The translations under genes were made by a program, and so were the position numbers. Shown here one piece after another: positions 1 to 8,847 of a stretch of DNA of 64,000 nt (its first letter is position 1; every line of letters starts with the position of its first letter). Origin of the DNA: Vibrio sp. HA2012. GTDB lineage: Bacteria; Pseudomonadota; Gammaproteobacteria; Enterobacterales; Vibrionaceae. Under the pieces are notes generated by a model that worked only from the letters and a program-made list of their open reading frames with translations, searched no databases and was not told the origin of the DNA. The stretch lies in NCBI RefSeq assembly GCF_002812955.1, contig NZ_PFXK01000007.1, positions 1 to 64,000 on the forward strand, in the 5' to 3' direction.

Positions 1-21
1 CATGATCAAACTCTTCAATTT
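1..21 (-). rRNA. 16S rRNA, 5' end only (gene runs off the left edge)
   Basis: Read on the minus strand, these bases give AAATTGAAGAGTTTGATCATG, the conserved first bases of mature bacterial 16S rRNA. Only about 21 bases lie in the window; the rest of the rrn operon lies to the left. The boxA, P2 and P1 elements upstream confirm that this is an rrn operon and not a stray match. Confidence 0.93.
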
Positions 22-286
22 AAGTTTTTTTTGGCTCAATGAATACTGATTACATTCTTTTGCTTAATTAAAAGCTAAGTAATGTTGAATTGACTGTGCT
101 CGAATGATTACTCATTCAACTTGGTCACTCAGTTCATTGAAATCCAGTTGATTCTTTAGAATCATCTTCGATTGTCATCAACGAGTGCCCACACAGATTG
201 ATAGGTTTAAATTGTTAAAGAGCGTCTTCGAAATCAGTAAACTTATACTTTTAAGCCTTTCAGGCTTTCTCTCGAAGAGGGCGGCC
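22..286 (-). promoter_or_regulatory. rRNA leader with boxA antitermination element
   Basis: This is the transcribed leader between promoter P2 and the 16S 5' end. On the minus strand 206-223 reads GCTCTTTAACAATTTAAA, which matches the boxA sequence bound by the Nus antitermination complex. The AT-rich stretch next to 16S would form one arm of the RNase III processing stem; its partner arm beyond the 16S 3' end is outside the window. No coding sequence is seen here. Confidence 0.85.
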
Positions 287-314
287 ATTTTATCTAGATA
301 ACTTATCGTGTCAA
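287..314 (-). promoter_or_regulatory. rrn promoter P2
   Basis: On the minus strand there is a perfect -35 TTGACA (309-314), a 16-base spacer and a -10 TAAAAT (287-292), followed by a GC-rich discriminator (GGCCGCC). That discriminator is typical of stringently controlled stable-RNA promoters. P2 lies about 146 bases downstream of P1, close to the usual rrn spacing. Confidence 0.85.
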
Positions 315-432
315 CCACTTTTTTTGCTTTTTTATTTTCACCGCTTAAACAGTGAAAGCAAATGTTATCTTTACCTTCCGGCCTGTTCGCACTGGAGTAA
401 CTTGTTTATTTCTCCGTGCCAACGAGGAGCGC

Positions 433-520
433 ATTATAGGGAGAAGTTTCGGCTTGGCAACCCTTTTTTTTATAAAAATTCATTTTTTTGTACATTAAAT
501 AGATATACAAAAAAGCACAC
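433..520 (-). promoter_or_regulatory. rrn promoter P1 with AT-rich UP region
   Basis: On the minus strand there is a -35 TTGCCA (455-460), a 16-base spacer and a -10 TATAAT (433-438) in the context CTCCCTATAATGCGC, which closely resembles Escherichia coli rrn P1 promoters. Immediately upstream (461 to about 520) the DNA is runs of A and T, as expected for an UP element contacted by the RNA polymerase alpha C-terminal domain. Fis sites may lie further upstream, but I cannot identify them by eye. Confidence 0.88.
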
Positions 521-573
521 CAAAAACAAACAACTTACCCACAAAAGCCTGTGGATAACTCACTGTCATGCGT

Positions 574-1827
574 TTATTCGTCGTTATCGAAAAAGTAAGA
601 AATGCGGGATCTCGGATTCAGATACTCTCTGACTTTATCCGGGAGACGTGACGGAAGAACAGCTCCGCTGATTTTAATATCCTTATCAGCAAGATCGAGA
701 ATCGGAGCCTGAGTCCTGGGTACTGTCGGATCATAAAGCAGAACATTAGGGAACAGAATATGATTAGCATTCACTGAAATAACCAGCCCTATCATTTCAT
801 TGGATAGCTGTACAACAGTGCCGGGCGGATAGACACCCATAAACTTAATCAGGATGTTCAGGTTGTCATTGTTGTATTGCTGCTTACAGTTCTTATAAAG
901 ATGTGACAATGCGGTATAAGGGATTTTTTGTTCTGCCACAATATTTGTGTGGCACAAATTATCATAAGCGTTGGCGACAGAAACAATTTGAGCAAACTCA
1001 TCAATCGCCCCCTGCTTCAGACCGTCCGGATACCCGGAACCGTCCATAAACTCATGATGTTCACCGATGATTTTTTTCCCACTTTCGGGAAACTCAGGAA
1101 TATTGGCGGCGATATCCAGTCCGTATTTAGTGTGCAGCTTAAGGTAGTTACTTTCCGGCTCCGTCAGCTGTGTCGTTTTTCTCAGGATAGCCGTGGGAAC
1201 TTTAATCTTACCGATATCGTGAAATAGCGCACCGAATGCAACCTCTTTTATCTGCCGACTATTGTAGCCTTTTGACTTGGCGATCATCATGGCAAGGATG
1301 GACACGTTCAGCGAATGAAAGTAGATGTCTTCAAATTCACTTTTCCCGTTCATCAGATGCAGCGTCACACTGTCTTCCGACAACAGCTTATCGACAATAT
1401 CGTCAACCATCATCTGCGCTTCATCGACAGCGGTTTCCGGGCGGTTGCGGATCTTACTCATGACAGAGCGCAATTGTGACAATGAGCGTTCAAACTCCTT
1501 CTCGCAATTGATCACCCTGCGGCGATATTTGTTCAGCTTATCAATACGGGACTGCTTCTCTTCCCACATTTTTTTGGCTTCTGCGTCGATCTCGGTCTGA
1601 TTCTGCAGGCCGGCATCAGAAATTTCCGTTATAGGTAAAGGGGTGGTATCACTCTGGGCTGGATTGATGTACACATAGTGAATGCCCAGGTGTTTGATCA
1701 TATTGATCTGTTCCTGAGTCTTAAGCTTGAAACTATTAAATAAAAACGGGTGCTCATTCCATTTTACAGGAAGGCGAACATGAAGCCCTGGGCGGAGTCT
1801 GTCTACCGTGATTTTAATACTGGCCAC
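574..1827 (-). CDS. HD-GYP domain cyclic-di-GMP phosphodiesterase
   Basis: This 417-residue protein probably hydrolyses cyclic di-GMP in the cytoplasm. Residues 1-130 match the DUF3391-type N-terminal region that often precedes HD-GYP domains. The catalytic domain follows with H171, the HD pair H203-D204 in LFHDIGK, and HHEFMDGSGYP at 257-267 carrying the GYP signature. All metal-binding motifs look intact, so activity is likely. No membrane segment or receiver domain is seen. The start used is GTG at 1827; the ribosome binding site is weak (GGGA about 13 bases upstream), so the start is less certain than the family call. It lies alone between the rRNA promoters and rpsI. It could act on the MSHA pilus through c-di-GMP, but that link is inference. 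Confidence 0.92.
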   Translation of the reverse strand: MASIKITVDRLRPGLHVRLPVKWNEHPFLFNSFKLKTQEQINMIKHLGIHYVYINPAQSDTTPLPITEISDAGLQNQTEIDAEAKKMWEEKQSRIDKLNKYRRRVINCEKEFERSLSQLRSVMSKIRNRPETAVDEAQMMVDDIVDKLLSEDSVTLHLMNGKSEFEDIYFHSLNVSILAMMIAKSKGYNSRQIKEVAFGALFHDIGKIKVPTAILRKTTQLTEPESNYLKLHTKYGLDIAANIPEFPESGKKIIGEHHEFMDGSGYPDGLKQGAIDEFAQIVSVANAYDNLCHTNIVAEQKIPYTALSHLYKNCKQQYNNDNLNILIKFMGVYPPGTVVQLSNEMIGLVISVNANHILFPNVLLYDPTVPRTQAPILDLADKDIKISGAVLPSRLPDKVREYLNPRSRISYFFDNDE

Positions 1828-2007
1828 TTTTATTAAAGAATCCCGTCTGCGTTAAAAGTCTGGTGACTGATTGTAGCTAACCCACCTGACAAAATCATTA
1901 TCCACGGTCACTAAACGATTTCAAAATGTTGCGTTGCTCCCCCCATAAGACCGGCATGAGGAAGCTTACTTGAGTATATTATTATTTATAGCACAAAATT
2001 TCAGGCA

Positions 2008-2033
2008 ATAAAAAAGCCCGGTAAAAACCGGGC
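2008..2033 (-). terminator. Rho-independent terminator after rpsI
   Basis: On the minus strand the stem GCCCGGT/ACCGGGC with a TTTT loop (arms 2016-2022 and 2027-2033) is followed by a T-run (2009-2015). It lies about 55 bases past the rpsI stop codon and ends the rplM-rpsI transcript. Confidence 0.9.
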
Positions 2034-2087
2034 CTTTGTACCACAATCTCCGATAACCATCGGCGCATTGTTCTTTCCGCAGAAAGA

Positions 2088-2480
2088 TTAACGCTTAGAG
2101 AATTGTGGACGACGACGTGCTTTACGCAGACCGACTTTCTTACGTTCAACGCGACGTGCGTCACGAGTAACGTAGCCAGCTGCACGTAGAGCAGGACGTA
2201 GAGACTCATCGTATTCCATCAGAGCACGAGTGATACCGTGACGAATAGCACCAGCCTGACCAGAGATACCACCACCTTTAACAGTGATGTACAGGTCAAG
2301 TTTCTCAGTCATTTCAACCAGCTCAAGAGGTTGTTTAACAACCATACGAGAAGTTGGACGACCGAAGTACTCATCAAGGCTACGCTTGTTGATTACGATG
2401 TTGCCGCTGCCTGGTTTGATGAAAACACGAGCAGCTGAGCTTTTGCGACGGCCAGTGCCGTAGTATTGATTCTCTGCCAT
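2088..2480 (-). CDS. rpsI: 30S ribosomal protein S9
   Basis: This is the small-subunit protein S9 (130 residues, the normal length). It begins [20 protein letters not shown] and ends in a basic tail (RRPQFSKR) that reaches the ribosomal P site. An upstream in-frame TTG would add five residues, but the GGGGA ribosome binding site lies 8 bases before the ATG at 2480, so that start is preferred. The gene follows rplM by 15 bases and shares its transcript; a strong terminator follows. Codon use is that of a highly expressed gene (many CGT, GTA, AAC codons). Confidence 0.98.
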   Translation of the reverse strand: MAENQYYGTGRRKSSAARVFIKPGSGNIVINKRSLDEYFGRPTSRMVVKQPLELVEMTEKLDLYITVKGGGISGQAGAIRHGITRALMEYDESLRPALRAAGYVTRDARRVERKKVGLRKARRRPQFSKR

Positions 2481-2495
2481 TTCCATAATCCCCAA

Positions 2496-2924
2496 TTAGA
2501 TGTCCAGTACTTTTGGTTGTTGAGCAGCGTGGTTATGCTCAGCGCCCGCGTAAACTTTTAGCTTACGGTACATAGCACGGCCAAGAGGACCACGTGGTAG
2601 CATACCTTTAACAGCTAGTTCGATTACCATCTCTGGCTTGTGATCAATCAGCTTGTCAAAAGTGATTGATTTCAAGCCACCTGGGAATTCAGAGTGACGG
2701 TAGTAAGTTTTAGCTGCAGCTTTGTTACCTGTTACAGCAACTTTCTCAGCGTTTACAACGATGATGTAATCACCAGTGTCAACGTGAGGAGTGTATTCAG
2801 CTTTATGCTTGCCACGTAGGCGAGATGCAATTTCACTTGCTAGACGGCCAAGAGTTTTACCTTCAGCGTCTACAACGTACCAGTCGCGTTTTACAGTTTC
2901 TGGTTTAGCAACGAAAGTTTTCAT
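2496..2924 (-). CDS. rplM: 50S ribosomal protein L13
   Basis: This is large-subunit protein L13, 142 residues, full length. It begins [20 protein letters not shown], contains the conserved [12 protein letters not shown] and [16 protein letters not shown] segments, and ends in PKVLDI. It is the first gene of the rplM-rpsI operon. In E. coli the operon is reported to be controlled by L13 itself through the leader mRNA, and the leader here is also rich in hairpins. zapE, which usually lies directly upstream of rplM in enterobacteria, is absent from this position. Confidence 0.98.
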   Translation of the reverse strand: MKTFVAKPETVKRDWYVVDAEGKTLGRLASEIASRLRGKHKAEYTPHVDTGDYIIVVNAEKVAVTGNKAAAKTYYRHSEFPGGLKSITFDKLIDHKPEMVIELAVKGMLPRGPLGRAMYRKLKVYAGAEHNHAAQQPKVLDI

Positions 2925-3347
2925 GCTAATAATAACCCGTTAATTTTGAATTTTACACTTAAGGAGCACATATGCTCCCACTGTCTAAGAGCCCAGACAT
3001 CACCCCTTCGAGTGGATGGCACTCTCGCCTCATAAGAGGCTGCAGTAACGGTGGGTCGCAGGATTATAGAGAAGAGTGAGGAAAAAATCACCTTTTTTTG
3101 AACACAATCCGCAAAAAAACACAGAAATAACCTTTCTCCGACATAATGCTCAGATAATCGGCTATTCTGCTGAACATAAGGCAGTTAAGCCACACAGATT
3201 TTCTTTATCTGCCTGACGCCTCATAGTAGTATGAGCGCAAGATAGACCCATTAAGCAGTTCATATGCAACCTATTTTTGGAAGCGGTTTACTCAAATTAA
3301 ACGCCTCTGAAACCGGCATACGAATCAATAACTATAAAGGAGCAGTT
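2925..3347. promoter_or_regulatory. Divergent rplM/zapG intergenic region with structured rplM leader
   Basis: This 423-base gap contains no gene. On the minus strand a -10 TATAAT (3063-3068) with a weak -35 GTGATT (3086-3091, spacer 17) marks the likely rplM promoter, giving a leader of about 130 bases. The leader can fold into at least three perfect hairpins: arms 3027-3031/3036-3040, 3010-3014/3020-3024 and 2963-2968/2973-2978, the last about 40 bases before the rplM start. This fits translational autoregulation by L13 but does not prove it. The zapG promoter should lie on the other strand around 3150-3320; I see no clear boxes. Confidence 0.6.
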
Positions 3348-3785
3348 ATGCCTTGGATTTACGGATTAATTGGCTTACTTGTCGGAGCCATCTTCGGGAT
3401 TATTATTGCCCGAATCAAAACTCCGCAGTACAAAAAGCACAAGCAGATGCAAAAAGATCTGGATACAGCAAAATTTGCACTGGAACAACAAAGACAGGAA
3501 CTGGCTGATCATTTCGCCCAGACATCAGAGATGCTGGATTCTCTGGATAAGACCTATCAACGTCTGTATCAGCATATGGCCAAAACAGCGACAGAGATGC
3601 TGCCGGATCTGCCAGAACAGGACAAGCCTTTTGCCTGCATTGAAGCGCATCCGGAAGCGGATGCAGCAGAAGAATATACCGATACCGAACAACCTCCGAA
3701 AGACTATGCCAAAGGAGCCACCGGGCTGTTTAATGGTGAAACGAAAGAGACACTATCTGCTGACAAGGTGATCAGTGCATCCTAG
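3348..3785 (+). CDS. zapG: ZapG/YhcB family inner membrane protein (DUF1043)
   Basis: This 145-residue protein has one N-terminal membrane helix (residues about 3-20, WIYGLIGLLVGAIFGIII), a basic segment, a coiled coil (about 35-85) and an acidic flexible C-terminus. This is the YhcB/ZapG architecture; in E. coli the family links cell division and envelope or lipopolysaccharide synthesis. An in-frame ATG at 3264 would add 28 residues, but AAGGAG lies a few bases before the ATG at 3348 and the membrane helix begins there. It lies upstream of degQ-degS, as in E. coli. Confidence 0.9.
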   Translation: MPWIYGLIGLLVGAIFGIIIARIKTPQYKKHKQMQKDLDTAKFALEQQRQELADHFAQTSEMLDSLDKTYQRLYQHMAKTATEMLPDLPEQDKPFACIEAHPEADAAEEYTDTEQPPKDYAKGATGLFNGETKETLSADKVISAS

Positions 3786-3848
3786 TTAACCCATGCATCA
3801 GACTTTCATTAAAGTAATCTGAATTTTCAATAACGCAGGTTTTTTTTC

Positions 3849-3877
3849 GGAACTAGCAAACGGTTTTTCAGTCATAA
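3849..3877 (+). promoter_or_regulatory. Candidate sigma-E promoter for degQ
   Basis: GGAACT at 3849-3854 matches the sigma-E -35 element. After a 16-base spacer comes GTCATAA (3871-3877), similar to the -10 element (TCTGA or GTCTAA type). The spacing matches that of E. coli degP. The element ends about 28 bases before the degQ start codon. The -10 match is imperfect, so this is a candidate only. Confidence 0.5.
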
Positions 3878-3905
3878 TTCTCGTAAAAACACCGAGGAGT
3901 ATAGG

Positions 3906-5273
3906 ATGAAAAAACCTTTGCTGGCTCTTACAGCCCTGACATTAAGCTTAAGTTCCATTATCACCCCATTACCGGCAACCGCCGCACTACCACTGGTCGT
4001 TAACGGAGAACAGCTCCCCAGTCTGGCTCCAATGCTGGACAAAGTAACTCCGGCCGTCGTCAGTATCGCCGTTGAAGGTAAGCAGGTATCCAAACAACGG
4101 ATACCGGATGCATTCCGCTTCTTCTTCGGGGATGAATTCCCCGCCGAACAATTGCAGGAACGTCCGTTTCGCGGACTGGGTTCCGGCGTCATCATCGATG
4201 CGAAAAAAGGTCATGTCGTCACCAACTATCATGTTATCAACGGTGCCGATTCTATACGCGTCAAGCTTCACGACGGTCGTGAATACGATGCCGAACTGAT
4301 CGGCGGCGACAAAATGTCGGACATCGCACTGCTGAAACTGGAAGAAGCTAAAAATCTGACCCAGATCCAGGTAGCGGACTCCGACAAAATCCGAGTCGGT
4401 GATTTTTCTGTGGCGATCGGTAACCCGTTCGGACTGGGACAAACAGTCACATCCGGCATTGTTTCCGCTCTCGGACGCAGCGGCCTGAATATCGAAAATT
4501 TCGAAAACTTTATCCAGACGGATGCAGCGATCAACAGCGGTAACTCTGGTGGTGCTCTGGTTAACCTTAACGGTGAGCTTATCGGGATCAATACCGCTAT
4601 TTTAGGGCCTAACGGCGGCAATATCGGTATCGGATTCGCCATTCCCTCTAATATGATGAAAAACCTGACCGAGCAGATCCTTGAATACGGGGAAGTGAAG
4701 CGCGGTATGCTGGGTGTTCAGGGAGGAGAAGTCACCTCAGAACTGGCCGAAGCACTGGGCTATGAATCCAGTAAAGGCGCATTTATCAGTCAGGTCGTTC
4801 AGGACAGCGCGGCAGATAAGGCCGGTCTGAAAGCCGGGGATATTATTGTCTCCATCAATGGTAAAGCTATCAGTACCTTTGGTGAACTGAGGGCCAAAAT
4901 TGCGACTCTCGGTGCTGGAAAAGAAGTCACTCTGGGTGTGATCCGTGACGGTAAAGCAAAAGACTTTGATGTCGTGCTCGGAGAGGCAACGGAAACGAAA
5001 ACCAAAGCCGACAATCTGCATGACGGTCTGAGCGGCGCAGAACTGACCAACACCACTGACTCAGATCCGGTTGAAGGAGTTAAAGTCACCAGTGTTGCTC
5101 AGGGTTCTAAAGCTGAGTCCTATCAGTTGCAGACGGACGATATTATCGTCGGCATCAATAAAGTCAGAATCCACAATCTGGCTGAACTGCGTGCCGTTCT
5201 GGAGCAGAAACCCGGTATTCTGGCTATCAATATTCAGCGCGGCAACCGCAGTATTTATCTGGTGGTTCGCTGA
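3906..5273 (+). CDS. degQ: Periplasmic serine endoprotease DegQ (HtrA family)
   Basis: This 455-residue HtrA protease/chaperone degrades or refolds damaged periplasmic proteins. A signal peptide (about 1-26, ending in ATAA) is followed by a trypsin-like domain with the catalytic triad H109 (NYHV), D139 (MSDIALL) and S214 (GNSGGAL). Two PDZ domains follow (about 255-345 and 365-455), as in DegP and DegQ but not DegS. A GAGGAG ribosome binding site precedes the start. It lies between zapG and degS, the DegQ position, yet it may be controlled by sigma-E like DegP. It may therefore do the DegP job in this organism; this is inference because other degP-like genes outside the window are unknown. 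Confidence 0.95.
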   Translation: MKKPLLALTALTLSLSSIITPLPATAALPLVVNGEQLPSLAPMLDKVTPAVVSIAVEGKQVSKQRIPDAFRFFFGDEFPAEQLQERPFRGLGSGVIIDAKKGHVVTNYHVINGADSIRVKLHDGREYDAELIGGDKMSDIALLKLEEAKNLTQIQVADSDKIRVGDFSVAIGNPFGLGQTVTSGIVSALGRSGLNIENFENFIQTDAAINSGNSGGALVNLNGELIGINTAILGPNGGNIGIGFAIPSNMMKNLTEQILEYGEVKRGMLGVQGGEVTSELAEALGYESSKGAFISQVVQDSAADKAGLKAGDIIVSINGKAISTFGELRAKIATLGAGKEVTLGVIRDGKAKDFDVVLGEATETKTKADNLHDGLSGAELTNTTDSDPVEGVKVTSVAQGSKAESYQLQTDDIIVGINKVRIHNLAELRAVLEQKPGILAINIQRGNRSIYLVVR

Positions 5274-5287
5274 TCCCTCGTCGGACA

Positions 5288-5322
5288 GGTAAGATATGGG
5301 CGAATTATGCCCATATCTTACC
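5288..5322. terminator. 14-bp perfect hairpin between degQ and degS
   Basis: The arms GGTAAGATATGGGC (5288-5301) and GCCCATATCTTACC (5309-5322) pair perfectly around a 7-base loop, 14 bases after the degQ stop. No T-run follows on either strand, so this may not be a standard terminator. It could instead protect the degQ mRNA 3' end or separate degQ from degS expression. Confidence 0.5.
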
Positions 5323-5394
5323 ATTCAATTACTTATTGTAAGGTGATATCCTCTCAGTTATACATTCGGTTTATTACTTGCCTTTGAGGGATAG

Positions 5395-6468
5395 ATGCTT
5401 AATTTTTTTCTGCGTTCAGTCATACTCGGTCTGGCTACAGCGGCACTTGTCCTGCTGGCGGTTCCCTCTTTGCGTTCCAATATCGATATTATTCCGCAAC
5501 TGACCGGTCATCAGAACGACAGCAATATTGAAGGCCTGCAGGTTTCATTTAAAGATGCAGTACGCCGGGCGGCTCCGGCCGTCGTCAATATCTACAGCCG
5601 CCAGTATGTTGCAGAAGACCGTTCCAAGCTGAAAACACAAGGACTGGGCTCCGGTGTGATTGTCAGTGAAAAAGGCTACATCATAACCAACTATCATGTT
5701 ATTGCTGAGGCGGATGAAATTGTCGTGGCCTTACAGGACGGTCGTTTTGCCGCAGCCCAGCTGGTCGGTAAAGATCGCCGTAGCGATCTGGCTATCCTGC
5801 GTATCGAGATGACGGGGCTCCCGGTCATTCCGCAAAACCCGCAGTACGAAGCACAGGTCGGAGACATTGTTCTGGCTATCGGCAACCCTTATAACCTCGG
5901 CCAGACCACCACTTTCGGTATTATTTCTGCGACAGGCCGCTCTTCTATCAGCGCCGACGGCAGGCAAGCCTTTATTCAGACCGATGCGGCCATTAATCAG
6001 GGCAACTCCGGCGGTGCTCTGGTAAACAGTCAGGGGGAACTGGTCGGTATCAATACCGCATCATTCCAGCAGGCAACCGATCTGGAAACTTATGGCATCT
6101 CATTTGCTATCCCCTATCCGCTGGCTAACACCATTATGCAGAAGATTATTGCCGACGGACGGGTTATCCGCGGCTATGTGGGTATTGATGGTCAGGACGT
6201 CAGTACCATGACGTCGCGGCTGTTGGGCGGTGATTATACCGGTGCCATTATCGTACTGGGAATCGATCCGGACGGCCCGGCAGCACAGGCAGGATTTGAA
6301 AAGCAGGATGTGATCCTGAGTATCAATGAACAGAAGGTCAATGGCCGGCTCAGTGTGATGGATATTGTTGCAGATCTTCGACCGGGTTCAACGGCAGAAT
6401 TTACCGTATTACGTCAGGGAGAGACCCTGACCCTTTCGGTTCTTGTGGCGGAACTGCCGGAGGGATAA
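5395..6468 (+). CDS. degS: DegS, site-1 protease of the sigma-E pathway
   Basis: This 357-residue inner-membrane-anchored protease senses misfolded outer membrane proteins and cuts the anti-sigma factor RseA. One N-terminal membrane anchor (about 4-24) is followed by the protease domain with H101 (NYHV), D131 (RSDLAIL) and S205 (GNSGGAL), and a single PDZ domain (about 255-350). The single PDZ and the uncleaved anchor distinguish it from DegQ. GAGGG lies just before the start. It is 121 bases after degQ, beyond a hairpin, so it may have its own promoter. Confidence 0.95.
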   Translation: MLNFFLRSVILGLATAALVLLAVPSLRSNIDIIPQLTGHQNDSNIEGLQVSFKDAVRRAAPAVVNIYSRQYVAEDRSKLKTQGLGSGVIVSEKGYIITNYHVIAEADEIVVALQDGRFAAAQLVGKDRRSDLAILRIEMTGLPVIPQNPQYEAQVGDIVLAIGNPYNLGQTTTFGIISATGRSSISADGRQAFIQTDAAINQGNSGGALVNSQGELVGINTASFQQATDLETYGISFAIPYPLANTIMQKIIADGRVIRGYVGIDGQDVSTMTSRLLGGDYTGAIIVLGIDPDGPAAQAGFEKQDVILSINEQKVNGRLSVMDIVADLRPGSTAEFTVLRQGETLTLSVLVAELPEG

Positions 6469-6469
6469 C

Positions 6470-6505
6470 CCGGTATATGTCCCCACCGTATGGGGACATA
6501 ACCGG
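6470..6505. terminator. Hairpin between convergent degS and parC
   Basis: The 10-bp perfect stem TATGTCCCCA/TGGGGACATA (6476-6485 and 6491-6500, loop CCGTA) is extended by CCGGT/ACCGG past one bulged base. It lies between the convergent ends of degS and parC and probably ends transcription from one or both sides, although no long T-run is present. Confidence 0.55.
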
Positions 6506-6546
6506 ATAAAACGTATTCTGATAAAAATGACAGGAAGAAGCCGGGG

Positions 6547-8844
6547 TTATTCGGCTTCAGTTTCCGCTTCACCACCCTGGGTGGATTCATTGCCCTGAGC
6601 AGATTCAATATCAATCCGGGTGACCCGTTGCAGACCTCTTGGCAGCAAACTGCCCCGACGTCCGCGCTCACCCCTGAAGTGTTCCAGATCCGCTGGTTTC
6701 AGGCCCAGTTTGCGCTTACCGGCATACAACACGACCGAAACACCGCTTGCCAGAGGCATCAGATGCGATACAAACTCTTCTCTGGATTTCGCCTTAGCAG
6801 AAGGAATATTGATGATCTTATTCCCTTTCCCCTTACTCAGTTGCGGCAGATCCTTAATCGGGAACAGTAGCATCCGTCCCTGATTGGTAATGGCCAGAAT
6901 CTCATCCTGATCCAGATCGGAGATCACCATCGGCTGCATGATCTCAGACCCTTCCGGCAGATTCACCAGCGCCTTACCACTGCGGTTTTTCGACAGCAGA
7001 TCCGAGCCCTTACAAACAAAACCATAGCCGGCATCCGAACCAACCAGCCACAGTTGATCCTCTTCTCCCATCAGCACCTGACGAACAGAGCTGCCTTCGC
7101 TGATATTCAGGCGTCCGGTGATCGGCTCTCCCTGACTACGGGCAGACGGCAGGGTATGCGATTCGAGAGAATAGCTGCGTCCGTCAGAGCCAAGGAAGAT
7201 CGCCTGCTGATTACTCTTACCACAGGCGTGTGCCAGATACTGGTCACCCGACTTATAGCTGAGTCCTTCAACATCAACATCATGCCCTTTGGCGTGGCGG
7301 ATCCAGCCTTTCTCAGACAGCACAACGGTAATCGCTTCACTGGAAAGCAGATCCCGCTCGGTCAGCGCCTTGGCTTCTGCCCGCTCAACCAGTGGAGAAC
7401 GGCGTTCATCACCATATTTTTCCGCGTCCGCTTTGAGTTCTTTTTTCAGCAACGTATTCATGCGTTTTTCAGAACCCAGCAACTGTTCCAGCTTTTTACG
7501 CTCGTTTTCCAGCTCTTCCTGCTCTCCCCGGATCTTCATTTCTTCCAGTTTAGCCAGATGACGCAGCTTGGTATCCAGAATGGCATCCGCCTGAATATCG
7601 GAAAGACCGAAGCGAGCCATCAGCACTGCTTTGGGATCGTCTTCGGTGCGAATGATCTCGATCACCTCGTCCAGATTCAGGTAAGCCACCAGCAAACCTT
7701 CCAGAATATGCAGGCGTGCCAGCACTTTATCCAGACGATAGGTCAGACGACGGCGTACCGTTGCACGACGAAATTCCAGCCACTCGACAAGGATCTGAAC
7801 CAGCCCTTTCACCTGAGGACGGTTATCCAGGCCGATCATATTCAGGTTAACCCGAAAGTTCTTTTCCAGCTCAGTGGAAGCAAACAGGTGGTTCATCAAC
7901 TGCTCACAATCCACCCGGTTAGAACGCGGTACGACAACGATACGGGTCGGGTTTTCATGATCCGATTCATCGCGCAGATCTTCCACCATAGGCAATTTTT
8001 TTGCCCGCATCTGTCCGGCAATCTGTTCCAGCAATTTTGCCCCGGAGACCTGATGCGGCAGAGCGGTGATCACAATGTCACTGCCCTCTTTATGCCAGAC
8101 AGCACGGGCTTTGACACTTCCGCGCCCCGTGGTATAGATCTTCTCCAGTTCGGCTTTCGGCGAAATAATTTCCGCTTCGGTCGGATAATCAGGCCCCTGG
8201 ATGTAAGCCATAATGTCCTGCAAACCGGCCTGTGGATGATCAATAAGATGCATCGCTGCTTCCGTCACTTCGCGTACGTTATGCGGAGGAATATCTGTTG
8301 CCATGCCCACGGCAATACCGGTGACTCCGTTCAGCAGAATATGTGGAAGACGGGCAGGCAGCATCTGCGGTTCACGCATGGTGCCGTCAAAGTTAGGCTG
8401 CCATTCGACCGTACCCTGTCCCAGCTCACCGAGCAGTACTTCAGCAAACTTAGACAGTTTGGCTTCGGTATAACGCATCGCCGCAAAAGACTTAGGATCA
8501 TCCGGTGCCCCCCAGTTCCCCTGACCGTCTACCAGTGGATAACGGTAAGAAAACGGCTGAGCCATCAGCACCATAGCTTCATAACAGGCGGAATCGCCAT
8601 GCGGGTGGTATTTACCCAGCACATCCCCGACGGTACGTGCCGATTTTTTGTATTTTGCCGATGCCGACAGACCCAGTTCCGACATAGCATAGATAATACG
8701 TCGCTGAACCGGCTTTAACCCGTCACCGATATAAGGCAGGGCGCGATCCATAATGACGTACATGGAATAGTTCAGGTAAGCATCTTCAGTAAACTTACGC
8801 AGTGGCATTTGTTCAATGCCGTCAAAAGACATTTCAGTAGACAT
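6547..8844 (-). CDS. parC: DNA topoisomerase IV subunit A
   Basis: ParC is the DNA-breaking subunit of topoisomerase IV, which unlinks daughter chromosomes. The 765-residue length is normal. The winged-helix region includes S85 and E89 ([10 protein letters not shown]), the residues changed in many quinolone-resistant strains and wild type here, and the catalytic Y125 (MRYTEAKL). The C-terminal beta-pinwheel (about 500-740) wraps DNA. The gene lies 3 bases after parE, as in the nudF-parE operon of other gammaproteobacteria, but in E. coli parC is separated from parE by other genes. A long open frame antisense to it is a coding shadow. Confidence 0.98.
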   Translation of the reverse strand: MSTEMSFDGIEQMPLRKFTEDAYLNYSMYVIMDRALPYIGDGLKPVQRRIIYAMSELGLSASAKYKKSARTVGDVLGKYHPHGDSACYEAMVLMAQPFSYRYPLVDGQGNWGAPDDPKSFAAMRYTEAKLSKFAEVLLGELGQGTVEWQPNFDGTMREPQMLPARLPHILLNGVTGIAVGMATDIPPHNVREVTEAAMHLIDHPQAGLQDIMAYIQGPDYPTEAEIISPKAELEKIYTTGRGSVKARAVWHKEGSDIVITALPHQVSGAKLLEQIAGQMRAKKLPMVEDLRDESDHENPTRIVVVPRSNRVDCEQLMNHLFASTELEKNFRVNLNMIGLDNRPQVKGLVQILVEWLEFRRATVRRRLTYRLDKVLARLHILEGLLVAYLNLDEVIEIIRTEDDPKAVLMARFGLSDIQADAILDTKLRHLAKLEEMKIRGEQEELENERKKLEQLLGSEKRMNTLLKKELKADAEKYGDERRSPLVERAEAKALTERDLLSSEAITVVLSEKGWIRHAKGHDVDVEGLSYKSGDQYLAHACGKSNQQAIFLGSDGRSYSLESHTLPSARSQGEPITGRLNISEGSSVRQVLMGEEDQLWLVGSDAGYGFVCKGSDLLSKNRSGKALVNLPEGSEIMQPMVISDLDQDEILAITNQGRMLLFPIKDLPQLSKGKGNKIINIPSAKAKSREEFVSHLMPLASGVSVVLYAGKRKLGLKPADLEHFRGERGRRGSLLPRGLQRVTRIDIESAQGNESTQGGEAETEAE

Positions 8845-8847
8845 CCG

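Noticed and set aside
324..632. 102-codon plus-strand frame across the rRNA promoter region
   Set aside because: It runs through rrn P1 and the UP region and into the end of the HD-GYP gene; the product has no coding features.
7054..8718. 554-codon open frame on the plus strand, opposite parC
   Set aside because: It lies entirely within parC on the other strand. Its product is low-complexity (many His, Gln, Phe, Arg) and resembles no family; it arises from the codon bias of parC.
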